Positions 17,774 to 26,769 of a DNA stretch of 64,000 nt are shown here, piece after piece. Each line of letters starts with the position of its first letter. The stretch's first letter is position 1. The notes beneath the pieces are model-generated. The model searched no databases. It saw only the letters and a list, made by a program, of their open reading frames with translations, and was not told the DNA's origin. The stretch is from Fodinicurvata halophila. GTDB taxonomy: Bacteria; Pseudomonadota; Alphaproteobacteria; Kiloniellales; DSM-21159. Made by a program: the position numbers and the translations under genes. The DNA is taken from the NCBI RefSeq assembly GCF_042651425.1, contig NZ_JBHSCW010000006.1, forward strand, positions 62,001 to 126,000. The letters run 5' to 3'.

Positions 17774-17980
17774 GTGCGAAACCTTACGATGCTGATCGGC
17801 CTCGCCCTCATCTTCACCCTGGGCAACGTGATCACCGCCCTTGCGCCGACGCTTACGATCGCGTTGGCGGACCGCATCCTGATGGCTTTCAACCATGGCA
17901 CTTTCTTCGGTATCGGTTCTATCATTGCTGCCTCGTTGGCTGCGAAGGAACGCAGGAGTGCCATAAGGGAAAGTGTCTAG
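17774..17980 (+). pseudogene. MFS transporter fragment
   Basis: About 65 codons read VRNLTMLIGLALIFTLGNVI, then ALAPT and ADRILMAFNHGTFFGIGSII, which are transmembrane helices 3-4 of drug/arabinose-type major facilitator efflux proteins (the AFNHGTFFGIGS phrase is typical). The frame ends soon after AAKERR, and neither the N-terminus nor the remaining helices are found. It is a stub left by deletion next to the truncated E2-E1 gene. Confidence 0.75.
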
Positions 17981-18090
17981 CCGATCCGCGTGACGCGAGA
18001 AAGGCCGGAGTTGGGCTGCCGCGTGGCGAAGGCGCCTGAAGAGCCTTGCGGTCGTTCAGAGCGTCGTTTCGCTGGCCTCCCCCGCATCAA

Positions 18091-18132
18091 GGCCTCGATC
18101 TCGTGACTGTCGGGATCGCGCAAGCAACAGCC
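18091..18132 (-). pseudogene. VOC/glyoxalase C-terminal scrap
   Basis: On the minus strand the bases read GCCLRDPDSHEIEA, the C-terminal strand and metal-ligand Glu of a VOC-superfamily enzyme. No start or stop can be assigned. The rest of the 17981-18372 gap shows no gene; it holds the likely promoter of the pao operon. Confidence 0.45.
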
Positions 18133-18372
18133 GGACTCAGTCTATCCTTAGATGGGTGCGGACTGCCATCTGGTCCCGTCGATGAGGGTCTGATTTATGA
18201 ATCTGGAGTATAGGCGCATTCGGGATTCTTGATCTAGTCTGGCCAAGTCAGCGCCGATACCCTGAGTCCCTCATTGCCAAGGCGATGTCCTGTCGCCCGT
18301 CATACGAGGGCGGGCGATCACAGAAGTCGGTATTCATAACCGACTCGCCAAGGAGAGAGGGATCGATTGCCA

Positions 18373-19023
18373 ATGTCAAAGCCAAGCAACTGGGAGATTA
18401 GCAGACGCGACCTGATGATCGTTGGGGCAGCCTCGGCAGCCTCGCTCGGTGTGCCCAAGCTTGCCTTCGCGCAAGCCGAAACGTCTGCCCAGGCCCTCAG
18501 CGCAGGATCTTCTGCAACCCATGTTGGATTCACCGTGAACGGTGCGGTGCTGGAGCTGACGGCCGACAACCGCCTTACACTGCTCGACGCACTCCGCGAG
18601 AGCCTGGAACTGGGCGGAACGAAGAAAGGCTGCGATCACGGCCAGTGCGGCGCCTGCACTGTCCTCGTGAACGGCCGACGGATCAATTCATGCCTGACCC
18701 TCGCGGTCATGCACGAGGGTGACGAGATCACCACGATCGAAGGCCTCGGGACGCCGGAGGATCTTGATCCGATGCAGGAGGCCTTCATCGAGCATGACGG
18801 CTACCAATGTGGCTACTGCACGCCCGGCCAGATTTGTTCGGCCAAGGCCACGCTCGAGGAGATCCGTGCCGGCATTCCAAGCCATGTGACCGAGGACATT
18901 ACGGCAGAGATGCAGGTCACGTCCGCCGAGATTCGTGAGCGCATGAGTGGGAATATCTGCCGCTGCGGCGCCTACGCGAACATACTCACCGCCATCCAGG
19001 ACGTTGCGGAGACGCAAGCATGA
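18373..19023 (+). CDS. Aldehyde oxidoreductase, 2Fe-2S subunit
   Basis: This is the small iron-sulfur subunit of a periplasmic xanthine oxidase-type aldehyde oxidase (PaoA/YagT type). A twin-arginine signal (SRRDLMIVGAASAASLGV) leads the protein, so the folded complex should be exported by Tat. The N-terminal plant-type [2Fe-2S] ligands are in GCDHGQCGACTVLVNG, and the second cluster ligands are in YQCGYCTPGQ and NICRCGAY. ATG 18373 is used; a TTG two codons earlier is closer to the GAGAGG site and is possible. The stop overlaps the next start by 4 bp. The complex passes electrons from aldehydes at the Mo centre towards FAD. Confidence 0.9.
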   Translation: MSKPSNWEISRRDLMIVGAASAASLGVPKLAFAQAETSAQALSAGSSATHVGFTVNGAVLELTADNRLTLLDALRESLELGGTKKGCDHGQCGACTVLVNGRRINSCLTLAVMHEGDEITTIEGLGTPEDLDPMQEAFIEHDGYQCGYCTPGQICSAKATLEEIRAGIPSHVTEDITAEMQVTSAEIRERMSGNICRCGAYANILTAIQDVAETQA

Positions 19024-19970
19024 GAGCCTTTAGTTACGAACGGGTCCGCTCGTCGCAGGAGGCAGCCGCGGCCGTCGCCTCGGCCGAGGGTGCCAAGTTC
19101 ATCGCCGGCGGGACGAATCTCCTGGACCTGATGAAGCTCGAGATAGAGACGCCCAGCCATCTGATCGATGTGAACGGCCTTGGCCTGGACAGCATCGAGG
19201 AAACCGAGGAGGGCGGGCTTCGTATCGGTGCGCTGGTCCGCAACACCGATCTTGCCGCCGATCCGCGCGTGCGAAGGGGTTACGGCCTCCTGAGCCGGGC
19301 GCTGGTCGCCGGTGCCTCGGGCCAGCTTCGCAACAAGGCGACGACAGGGGGCAACCTGCTGCAGCGTACGCGCTGTCCCTATTTCTACGACACCAACATG
19401 CCGTGCAATAAGCGCAGCCCAGGATCTGGCTGTGCAGCGCTCGAGGGCTACAGCCGGCAACTTGCGGTCATCGGGAGCAGCGAGTCCTGCATCGCCACAC
19501 ATCCAAGTGACATGGCGGTCGCCATGCGGGCGCTCGATGCGGTCGTTGAGACGGTGGACCCGGACGGCGAAACGCGCTCGATCCCGATCGAGGATTTCTA
19601 TGCCGCGCCGGGTGACACGCCGGATGTGGAAACCGTGCTTGCACCCCGTGAGTTCATCACATCGGTGGTGCTTCCGGCATCGGTGGGTGGCCAGCAGATG
19701 TACCACAAGGTTCGTGACCGCGCCTCCTACGCCTTTGCCCTCGTGTCCGTGGGACTCGTACTGCAGTCCGACGGCAGCGGGCGCGTCGCGCTCGGCGGGG
19801 TCGCGCACAAGCCCTGGCGCAGGGAAGCGGCGGATGCCGAGCTCCCCCGCGGCGCCAGCGCGGTGATGGCGCGCCTCCTGGAGGGCGCCTCGCCCACCGA
19901 GGACAACGCATTCAAGGTGACACTGGCCGAGCGCACGCTCGCCGGCATGCTCGCCGAAGCGAAGGAGTGA
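19020..19970 (+). CDS. Aldehyde oxidoreductase, FAD subunit
   Basis: The 316-residue protein is the FAD-binding middle subunit (PaoB/YagS type). FAD-binding phrases are KFIAGGTNLLDLMK and LRNKATTGGNLLQRTRCPYF. The Cys-rich insertion CPYFYDTNMPCNKRSPGSGC matches the extra [4Fe-4S] cluster loop known in PaoB. The C-terminal CO dehydrogenase flavoprotein domain follows. It overlaps paoA and is 4 bp from paoC. Lacking its own signal, it should travel with the Tat-tagged small subunit. Confidence 0.9.
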   Translation: MRAFSYERVRSSQEAAAAVASAEGAKFIAGGTNLLDLMKLEIETPSHLIDVNGLGLDSIEETEEGGLRIGALVRNTDLAADPRVRRGYGLLSRALVAGASGQLRNKATTGGNLLQRTRCPYFYDTNMPCNKRSPGSGCAALEGYSRQLAVIGSSESCIATHPSDMAVAMRALDAVVETVDPDGETRSIPIEDFYAAPGDTPDVETVLAPREFITSVVLPASVGGQQMYHKVRDRASYAFALVSVGLVLQSDGSGRVALGGVAHKPWRREAADAELPRGASAVMARLLEGASPTEDNAFKVTLAERTLAGMLAEAKE

Positions 19971-19974
19971 GACC

Positions 19975-22173
19975 ATGCGCTTCGACAGTCCCGCAGGAAA
20001 GAACCCCGCCGACCGCATGACGGTGCTCGGTCGTTCGACACCCCGTATCGAGGGTCCGCTCAAGACCACGGGCACCGCAGCCTATGCCTACGAACGCTAC
20101 GAGGTGGCTGAGAAGCAACTCATCGGCTATCCGCTGGGCTCGGCTATTGCCAAGGGCCGGGTCGTCTCGATGGATACCCAGGAGGCCGAGGCGGCGCCGG
20201 GAGTCGTCGCGGTGGTGACGACACTCGATATGGACCGCCTGCCAAAGGTCCAGTGGAATATCGCCTACCTGTTCGGTGGGCGCGAGATCCAGCACTACCA
20301 TCAGGCCATCGCCGTGGTCGTTGCGAAGAGTTTCGAGGAGGCCCGCGCAGCCGCTGGCCTTATCCGCGTGGAATACGAGGAGGACAGCGACAGCACTTAC
20401 GATCTTGCGGCCGCACGGGAGCGACAGGTGCAGGAGACAGTCGAGCCCATATCCAGCGTGGGCGACTTCGAGGGCGCCTTCGCCGTGGCGCCGGTGAAGC
20501 TCGACGAGACCTACACCACGCCCGCCCAGTGCCATGCCCAGATGGAGCCACACGCCACGATTGCGCAGTGGAACGGCGACAATCTGACGCTCTGGACATC
20601 GAACCAGATGATCGAGTGGAGCCGGCAGGCACTGTCGACGACCTTCGACTTGCCGCCGGACAATTTCCGCCTCGATTCGCCCTATATCGGCGGTGGCTTC
20701 GGGGTGAAGCTGTTCCTGCGCGCCGATGCGATACTCGCTGCGCTCGGTGCGCGCCGAACGGGCCGGTCGGTCAAGGTCGCGCTGCCGCGGCCGATGATCG
20801 CCAACAACACGACCCATCGCGGCATGACGATCCAGCGGATTCGCATTGGCGCGGACGAGGATGGTCGCATCACCGCGATCTCGCACGACAATTCGTCCAA
20901 TACCCTGCCAGGCGGTGAAGGCGAGGAGGGCGCGCGGCCGACGCGCCATTTCTACGCCGGAGAGAACCGTCTGATGATCCACCGGCCAGCGGTCATGCAC
21001 CTGCCCGAGAGCAACGCCATGCGCGCGCCGGGTGACACAGCCGGGCTGATGGCGCTCGAGATCGCCATGGACGAGATGGCCGAGAAGCTCGACATGGATC
21101 CGGTCGAGTTCAGAGTGGTGAACGACACCCAGGTCGATCCCGAGAACCCGGACCGGCCGTTCTCCCAGCGTCGTTTTGTCGAGTGCCTGCGCAGGGGTGC
21201 GGAGGCATTCGATTGGTCTTCGCGAAATACTGAGCCCGGTCGCCTGCGGGACGGCGAATGGCTGATCGGTCATGGTGTTGCCGGGGCTTATCGCGGCGCA
21301 CCCGCGGCGGCCTCCGGGGCTCGCGTCCGCCTGCGGCCCAATGGATCCGCGCTTGTCGAAACGGACATGACCGATATCGGCACCGGCTCGTACACCATCA
21401 TCGCGCAGACAGCGGCGGAGATGCTGGGCCTGCCGATCGAGCAGGTGGACGTAGATCTCGGCGATTCACGTGCGCCCGTCTCTTCCGGGTCCGGTGGCCA
21501 GTGGGGGGCGGCAAGCTCCACTGCCGGCGTCTATGCCGCGTGCGTCGCCCTGCGCAAGAAGATTGCCGAGCGAATGGATGTGGACGCCGATGAACTGGAG
21601 TTCGCAGACGGGTCGGTTCGGCATGGAGGCACTCAAACGCCGCTGACCGGGCTCACCGACGGGCAAGAGATTGTCGCCGAGGACTCGATCGAGTTCGGCG
21701 ACTTCCGGACCCAGGAGTACCTGCTTTCGACCTTCGGGGCGCATTTCACCGAGGTTGCCGTCCACCGGGCGACCGCCGAGATACGCGTGCGCCGGATGTT
21801 GGCGGTGTGCGATGCCGGACGGATTCTCAATCCGCTGACAGCACGCAGCCAGGTCATCGGAGCGATGACGATGGGTGTCGGCGGTGCGCTGATGGAAGGT
21901 ATGGAGGTCGACCAGCGCCGCGGATTCTTCGTCAACCACGACCTGGCGAGCTACGAGGTGCCGATCCACGCCGACATCCCCGAACAGGAAGTCATCTTCC
22001 TAGAGGGGGGCGACCCATACTCCACGCCGCTGAAGGCAAAGGGTGTCGGGGAACTCGGCATCTGTGGAGTCAGCGCAGCGGTGGCCAACGCGATCTACAA
22101 CGCGACTGGCGTTCGCGTGCGCGACTATCCGATCACGCTCGACAAGCTTCTCCGGGACCTGCCTGCGGTTTGA
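19975..22173 (+). CDS. Aldehyde oxidoreductase, molybdopterin subunit
   Basis: The 732-residue large subunit (PaoC/YagR type) binds the molybdenum cofactor and oxidises aldehydes to acids. Landmarks are the start TVLGRSTPRIEGPLKTTG, the Moco-binding YIGGGFGVKL, MRAPGDTAG, SSGSGGQWGAASSTAG, and KGVGELGICGVSAA with the catalytic Glu. Length fits the family. A PaoD/XdhC-type maturation gene, usually needed to insert sulfurated cofactor, is not found in this window, so it must act from elsewhere. Confidence 0.9.
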   Translation: MRFDSPAGKNPADRMTVLGRSTPRIEGPLKTTGTAAYAYERYEVAEKQLIGYPLGSAIAKGRVVSMDTQEAEAAPGVVAVVTTLDMDRLPKVQWNIAYLFGGREIQHYHQAIAVVVAKSFEEARAAAGLIRVEYEEDSDSTYDLAAARERQVQETVEPISSVGDFEGAFAVAPVKLDETYTTPAQCHAQMEPHATIAQWNGDNLTLWTSNQMIEWSRQALSTTFDLPPDNFRLDSPYIGGGFGVKLFLRADAILAALGARRTGRSVKVALPRPMIANNTTHRGMTIQRIRIGADEDGRITAISHDNSSNTLPGGEGEEGARPTRHFYAGENRLMIHRPAVMHLPESNAMRAPGDTAGLMALEIAMDEMAEKLDMDPVEFRVVNDTQVDPENPDRPFSQRRFVECLRRGAEAFDWSSRNTEPGRLRDGEWLIGHGVAGAYRGAPAAASGARVRLRPNGSALVETDMTDIGTGSYTIIAQTAAEMLGLPIEQVDVDLGDSRAPVSSGSGGQWGAASSTAGVYAACVALRKKIAERMDVDADELEFADGSVRHGGTQTPLTGLTDGQEIVAEDSIEFGDFRTQEYLLSTFGAHFTEVAVHRATAEIRVRRMLAVCDAGRILNPLTARSQVIGAMTMGVGGALMEGMEVDQRRGFFVNHDLASYEVPIHADIPEQEVIFLEGGDPYSTPLKAKGVGELGICGVSAAVANAIYNATGVRVRDYPITLDKLLRDLPAV

Positions 22174-22238
22174 GCAGTGCTCTTCTGCAGGATTGAGGCG
22201 ACGCGTGGGTCAGAACAACGACTGAAGGAGTCATCGAC

Positions 22239-23456
22239 ATGAAAAAGCTAGCACTTTCCCTTCTTGTCTCCTGTACGGCCGTGGCCCCGGTCCAGGCACA
22301 GGAGTCCGATTCGGGTCGTATCGCCCCGGAAGAGGTCTACGAGGTGGCCCCGGGCCTGGGCAGCTACACCGACGAGGTCCTCTTCGGACGCGTCTGGCCA
22401 GGTGAGGCGCTCGCGCCCCGCGACCGCAGCCTCGTGGTTCTTTCCGCTCTCATTGCCATGGGGCAGACGGGGCCGGTCGACAGCCACACGCGCATTGGGC
22501 TCGAGAACGGCTTGACCCCTGCCGAGATCGGCGAGATTGCCACCCATCTTGCGTTTTACGCCGGTTGGCCCTATGCGATCTCGGCGGTCTATGAAATGCA
22601 CGAGACCTTCGAGGAACAAGGCGTGGAAATGCCGGTGGAGGCAGGTGGAACGCCGCTCGAACTGGACCCGGAAGCCGAGGAGGCGCGCAAGCGTGCCGTT
22701 GCCGAGAGCATCACTCCAGTGATTCCGCAGCTCGGCGAGGCGACCGATGAAGTTCTGTTCGCCGACCTCTGGCGTCGACCGACCCTCAGTCCGCGCGATC
22801 GCAGCCTTGTCACTGTTGCCGCGCTCGCGGCGACCGGAAAGGCGGAGCAGCTCTCCTTCCATCTCGACCGGGCAATGGACAACGGTCTTACGCGTGCCGA
22901 GGCAGAAGAAGCGATCCACCATCTCGCCTATTACGCCGGCTGGCCGAACGCGGTATCGACGGTCTCGGTGGTCGAGGACGTCTTCGCGGCGCATGCGGAG
23001 AACGGCGAGGCGGCTGATGCCCCTGCCGACCTGACCGTCGTGCGCGGAGATGAGGCCGAGATCTCTACCGGCGATGCGGACAAGTTCACCGGAACAGCCG
23101 AGATCGGACCGCTCTTCTCGACGCCCGAGCCCGCACGGCTTGGCGGCGGAGTCGTACGCTTCGAGGCTGGCGCTCACACTGCTTGGCACACGCACCCGCT
23201 TGGCCAGACGCTCTATATCACCGAAGGCTGCGGATGGGTGCAGGTCGAAGACCAGCCTGTGCGAGAAGTCGCTCCGGGCGACATCGTGGTCATTCCCTCC
23301 GAGACGCGCCACTGGCACGGGGCCTCCGCCTCCCAGGCGATGTCGCACCTTGCACTTTCGGAAGCATTGGACGGGACCTCGGTCACCTGGATGGAACGCC
23401 TCTCCGAGGAAGACTACGCCCGGAGCAGCGAAACCGAGCGTGTGTGCTCCGACTGA
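22239..23456 (+). CDS. Secreted double carboxymuconolactone decarboxylase-like plus cupin protein
   Basis: A Sec signal (MKKLALSLLVSCTAVAPVQA) is followed by two copies of a carboxymuconolactone decarboxylase/AhpD-like domain (each with LSPRDRSLVT or APRDRSLVV, and HLAFYAGWP or HLAYYAGWP) and a C-terminal cupin (HTAWHTHPLGQTLYITEG, then GDIVVIPSETRHWHG). The peroxidatic Cys pair of AhpD is missing, so it is not a simple peroxidase. The cupin His residues could bind a metal. A good AAGGAG site precedes the start. It follows paoC by 65 bp, so it belongs to the same periplasmic oxidation operon. Substrate is unknown. Confidence 0.8.
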   Translation: MKKLALSLLVSCTAVAPVQAQESDSGRIAPEEVYEVAPGLGSYTDEVLFGRVWPGEALAPRDRSLVVLSALIAMGQTGPVDSHTRIGLENGLTPAEIGEIATHLAFYAGWPYAISAVYEMHETFEEQGVEMPVEAGGTPLELDPEAEEARKRAVAESITPVIPQLGEATDEVLFADLWRRPTLSPRDRSLVTVAALAATGKAEQLSFHLDRAMDNGLTRAEAEEAIHHLAYYAGWPNAVSTVSVVEDVFAAHAENGEAADAPADLTVVRGDEAEISTGDADKFTGTAEIGPLFSTPEPARLGGGVVRFEAGAHTAWHTHPLGQTLYITEGCGWVQVEDQPVREVAPGDIVVIPSETRHWHGASASQAMSHLALSEALDGTSVTWMERLSEEDYARSSETERVCSD

Positions 23457-23480
23457 AGAAATGTTCCTGCAGCACGTTTT

Positions 23481-24611
23481 ATGGGATGCATCATGATGCC
23501 GTTTATCAATACTCGATCAAACTCACCCACATGCCGGGCAACCCTGTTCGTCGCCGGGATGCTTGCCGCTGCAATCGGGTTCGAGAGCCGCGTGGCTGCT
23601 CAGGGACTCGATGACCTGCAAACACCTGAAGAACCGCTGGTGCTCAAGGATCGAGGGAGTTTCTTTGTCGGCGGCAAAACCGTCGATCAGACCTCCGTCG
23701 AGCTTGGTTCGTTCGGGCCCGATGACAGAATAACGGTCGGCCAGATGTATGTTGAGTACATGATCCCCGACAAGGCCGCGAACCTGCCGGTCGTGATGGT
23801 TCACGGCGCGACATTGAGTGGGAAGAGCTATGACACCACACCTGATGGCCGGATGGGGTGGTTCGAATACTTCGTGCGCCAGTCCTATCCCGTCTACGTC
23901 GTCGATCAGGTGGGACGCGCGCGTTCAGGCTTCAATCAGGCGGTCTTCAACAATGTCCATGAGGGCCTCACGCCAGCGGACGAACAGCGCAGGATTTTCC
24001 GGCTCGGAGACCAGTTCGGGGCCTGGACGAATTTCCGTTTCGGTCCGGAACCCGGCGAGGCGCACCCGGACACGCAGTTTCCCGTCGACGCCGTCGACGA
24101 GCTTTCGCGACAGAGTATACCCGATCTGAACGTATGGTCGCCTACTCCGAATCCGACTTCGGACGCCCTGGCCAGCCTCGCTGGTCAGCTGGAGGGTGCG
24201 GTCCTTGTAAGCCACTCGCAATCGGGACCTTTCCCCCTCGACGCAGCACTTGCCGATCCCCAGGGAATTCGCGGTGCGGTTCTGCTCGAACCGGGGACCT
24301 GCAAGTCGGATAGCTATTCGGACACTCAGATCGAGGCGCTTGCCGAAGTGCCTGTGCTCGTCGTCTTCGGCGATTACCTCGACAATCCAACCGGTGTTCC
24401 CGGGCCCACCTGGCAAGAGCGTTTCGACAATTGCCAGAGCTTTATCTCGCGCCTCAATGCCGCGAACGGAAATGCTGAAATGCTGTATCCCCCGGAGGAG
24501 GGCATCGACGGCAACTCGCACATGATCATGCAGGACAAGAACAATCTGCAGATCGCCGATCTGGTTATGGACTGGATCGACGAGACGGTAGGGGACGAAC
24601 GTGGCCAGTGA
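23481..24611 (+). CDS. Secreted alpha/beta hydrolase
   Basis: The 376-residue protein starts with a signal peptide (LFVAGMLAAAIGFESRVAAQ) and has an alpha/beta-hydrolase core. VMVHGATLSGKSY is the oxyanion-hole HG motif, LVSHSQSGPF the nucleophile elbow (S in SHSQSG), VVFGDYLDN the acid strand, and GNSHMIMQDKNN holds the catalytic His. Relatives are annotated as esterases. The start could be one of three Met codons at 23481-23496. It is co-directional with the pao genes and probably secreted to the periplasm with them. Confidence 0.78.
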   Translation: MGCIMMPFINTRSNSPTCRATLFVAGMLAAAIGFESRVAAQGLDDLQTPEEPLVLKDRGSFFVGGKTVDQTSVELGSFGPDDRITVGQMYVEYMIPDKAANLPVVMVHGATLSGKSYDTTPDGRMGWFEYFVRQSYPVYVVDQVGRARSGFNQAVFNNVHEGLTPADEQRRIFRLGDQFGAWTNFRFGPEPGEAHPDTQFPVDAVDELSRQSIPDLNVWSPTPNPTSDALASLAGQLEGAVLVSHSQSGPFPLDAALADPQGIRGAVLLEPGTCKSDSYSDTQIEALAEVPVLVVFGDYLDNPTGVPGPTWQERFDNCQSFISRLNAANGNAEMLYPPEEGIDGNSHMIMQDKNNLQIADLVMDWIDETVGDERGQ

Positions 24612-24625
24612 GGGAGAGAGAACAG

Positions 24626-24643
24626 AACGGCCAAATGGCCGTT
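24626..24643 (+). promoter_or_regulatory. Small hairpin between hydrolase and flavodoxin
   Basis: AACGGCC (24626-24632) and GGCCGTT (24637-24643) form a 7-bp stem with a 4-nt loop 15 bp after the hydrolase stop. No T-run follows, so it is a weak terminator candidate or a message-stabilising hairpin. Confidence 0.4.
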
Positions 24644-24767
24644 AATGGGAATTGCGCGAGGGCCGAGATCCGCCCGCATCGGCAAGCGAGTCCTCTGAAA
24701 ATCAGAAAGCATGGCGGACGAAAGCGCGGCGCTGGAACAAGCTGCGTGTCCGCGCCTGGAGGATACA

Positions 24768-25364
24768 ATGTCTAAGGCCCCCGGGTTGAGCCGACGGGAT
24801 ATCCTGAACTCCCTGCTGTTGCCGGCGCTCGGTCTGGGGCTGGCCTCGGCCCCTTCGAACGTCTTTGCCCAGGCCAGCGGGAACAGTCGCACGCTGGTCG
24901 CCTACCTATCGCGCAGCGGTAATACACGGGTTATCGCGGGCCAGCTCCAGCGGAGGTTTCGGGCCGACCTGTTCGAGATCCGCACCGCCGAACCCTATCC
25001 GGAGGACTACGAGGAGACCGTCGAACGTGCGCGACAGCATCGCGATTCCGCCGCCACTCCGCCACTGGCGGAGAGTGTGGGGGACGTGGCCGGATATCAA
25101 ACAGTGTTCCTCGGCTTTCCGATCTGGGGAATGGCGCTTCCCGCACCGGTTCGAACGTTCCTGACAACGCATGATCTGTCGGACAAGACGCTCGTTCCCT
25201 TCATCACCCATGGCGGCTACGGCACGGGCAGTGCCCCACGGTCAGTTGCCGATCTTGCTTCCGGTGCCCGGATTTTGGAGCCCTTCGTTTTGCAAGCCGA
25301 CCAGGAACGCGAGACCCTGAATCGCGTCACTGCCTGGCTCCAGGCTGTGGAGCCGGAACTATGA
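24768..25364 (+). CDS. Tat-exported flavodoxin-like protein
   Basis: The start ATG 24768 has GGAGG upstream; a frame extension to 24711 lacks one. A twin-arginine signal (LSRRDILNSLLLPALGLGLA) precedes a flavodoxin fold. The FMN phosphate loop appears as YLSRSGNTRVIA, and later VFLGFPIWGMALPAPVRTFL and FITHGGYGTGSAP match YkuP/WrbA-like flavodoxins that interact with the flavin ring. An exported flavodoxin beside an exported aldehyde oxidase may carry its electrons, which is inference. Confidence 0.82.
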   Translation: MSKAPGLSRRDILNSLLLPALGLGLASAPSNVFAQASGNSRTLVAYLSRSGNTRVIAGQLQRRFRADLFEIRTAEPYPEDYEETVERARQHRDSAATPPLAESVGDVAGYQTVFLGFPIWGMALPAPVRTFLTTHDLSDKTLVPFITHGGYGTGSAPRSVADLASGARILEPFVLQADQERETLNRVTAWLQAVEPEL

Positions 25365-25450
25365 ACGGCGCTTGATCCATTTTCGAGGGGGCTTCTGCCC
25401 AGCCAGATCAATCACAGTTCGGAGCCGCCGCAGTTGCGGTCTGACGGCTT

Positions 25451-26344
25451 CTATCCACGATAGCGCAACGCTTCGACCAGAAGCTGGAAGCCGGGTGGCG
25501 CCTGACGGCGGCTTGGATAGTAGAGATGGAAGCCCGGGAGGGGAGGACACCAGTCTTCGAGGACACGGATGAGCCGCCCCTCGGCGGTCAGCTGGGTCAG
25601 CAGGTAATCCGGAAGGCAGAGAAGTCCCACGCCAGCGAGCGCCGCCTCGACCAGGGTGTCCACGTCGTTGCAGGCGAACTGGCCGTTGACCCTGACATTG
25701 AGGGGATGGCCGTCTCTCTCGAATTCCCAGGGGTAGAACTCTCCACGGGTCGGGAGGCGCAGATTGATGCAGTTGTGCTCGGTCAGGTTATATGGAGTCT
25801 GTGGAACGGGATGACGATCGAAATAAGCAGGTGACCCGACGACGGCCATGCTCATGTCGGGGCCGATCCGAACGGCGATCATGTCCTTCTCGACCTGCTC
25901 GCCCAGCCGCACGCCGGCATCGAAGCGTTCCTCGACAATGTCCACGAGCCGCTGGTCGACCGAGATCTCGATACTGAGGTCCGGATACTCGCCGAGCAGC
26001 CGCTCGACCACGGGCAGGAGGATCATCTGGGCAGCATACTTGCCGGACGTCAGGCGGATCGTACCCGAGGGCGTCCCGCGCAGATTTCTCAGACCGTCAA
26101 GCCGCGTGTCGATATCGTCAAAGGCGGGGCGAAGTGTTGCCGCAAGCTGTCCGCCGGCTTCGGTCGGCGAGACGTTGCGCGTGGTGCGCGTGAGAAGCCG
26201 TACACCCAGCCGCTCTTCGAGACGTCGGACCGTGTGGCTGAGCGAGGACTGAGACGTGCCCAGGCGCACCGCTGCACGCGTGAAACTGCGTTCCTCCGCC
26301 ACACTTAGAAAGGCCACCAGATCACCGTATTCTTCCCGCCTCAT
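25451..26344 (-). CDS. LysR-type transcriptional regulator
   Basis: The 297-residue protein has the N-terminal winged HTH (LVAFLSVAEERSFTRAAVRL, then SQSSLSHTVRRLEERLGVRL) and a periplasmic-binding-like effector domain. It faces the pao operon tail-to-tail and lies 425 bp from the divergent SDR gene, so its most direct target is the SDR promoter, possibly with pao. The start has GGAG at a suitable distance. Confidence 0.88.
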   Translation of the reverse strand: MRREEYGDLVAFLSVAEERSFTRAAVRLGTSQSSLSHTVRRLEERLGVRLLTRTTRNVSPTEAGGQLAATLRPAFDDIDTRLDGLRNLRGTPSGTIRLTSGKYAAQMILLPVVERLLGEYPDLSIEISVDQRLVDIVEERFDAGVRLGEQVEKDMIAVRIGPDMSMAVVGSPAYFDRHPVPQTPYNLTEHNCINLRLPTRGEFYPWEFERDGHPLNVRVNGQFACNDVDTLVEAALAGVGLLCLPDYLLTQLTAEGRLIRVLEDWCPPLPGFHLYYPSRRQAPPGFQLLVEALRYRG

Positions 26345-26769
26345 TCATGAATCTCCAATATAAGCGTGTGCAGTTTATAGGGCCTTATCCGATAACGCCA
26401 TTGCTCATAAATGAGACACTCCAACGGATGGAAAACGCGGACGACCACCAACGTTTCATCATAGACTTTGCGTACTTCGATGCGCCCGAGGTGTAGAAAC
26501 ACCAGTCGAGAAGCTGCCCCCGCCTTGCGTAGGATGGTGTTGAGTTCACTCGCTTTAGGCAGGGGCGACAGGGTCAACCGCATCACTACAGAGGCAACCA
26601 ATTGGACTTGCAACGCAACGGATCGAAGCTGTCTGTCATGAGTCCCGACAACCTCGCCGACATCGACTCGGCCGTCTGCCGAATCGACATACAGGGCGAG
26701 CGCAATCCGGCACACCTGCAGCAGTAGTCGACTGCCAAACCGACAACCCCCTATATTGAGAGGAAAATC
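26345..26769. other. Intergenic region between LysR and SDR genes
   Basis: A long minus-strand frame runs through here into the SDR gene but is a shadow. Part of the region (26,600-26,735) reads without stops on the plus strand (phrase SPDNLADIDSAVCRIDIQGE) but has no start site. It likely holds the divergent promoters; the rest shows nothing I can name. Confidence 0.35.

Noticed and set aside
19912..21273. 453-residue minus-strand open frame
   Set aside because: Antisense shadow of paoC; the sense frame has all molybdopterin-binding motifs.
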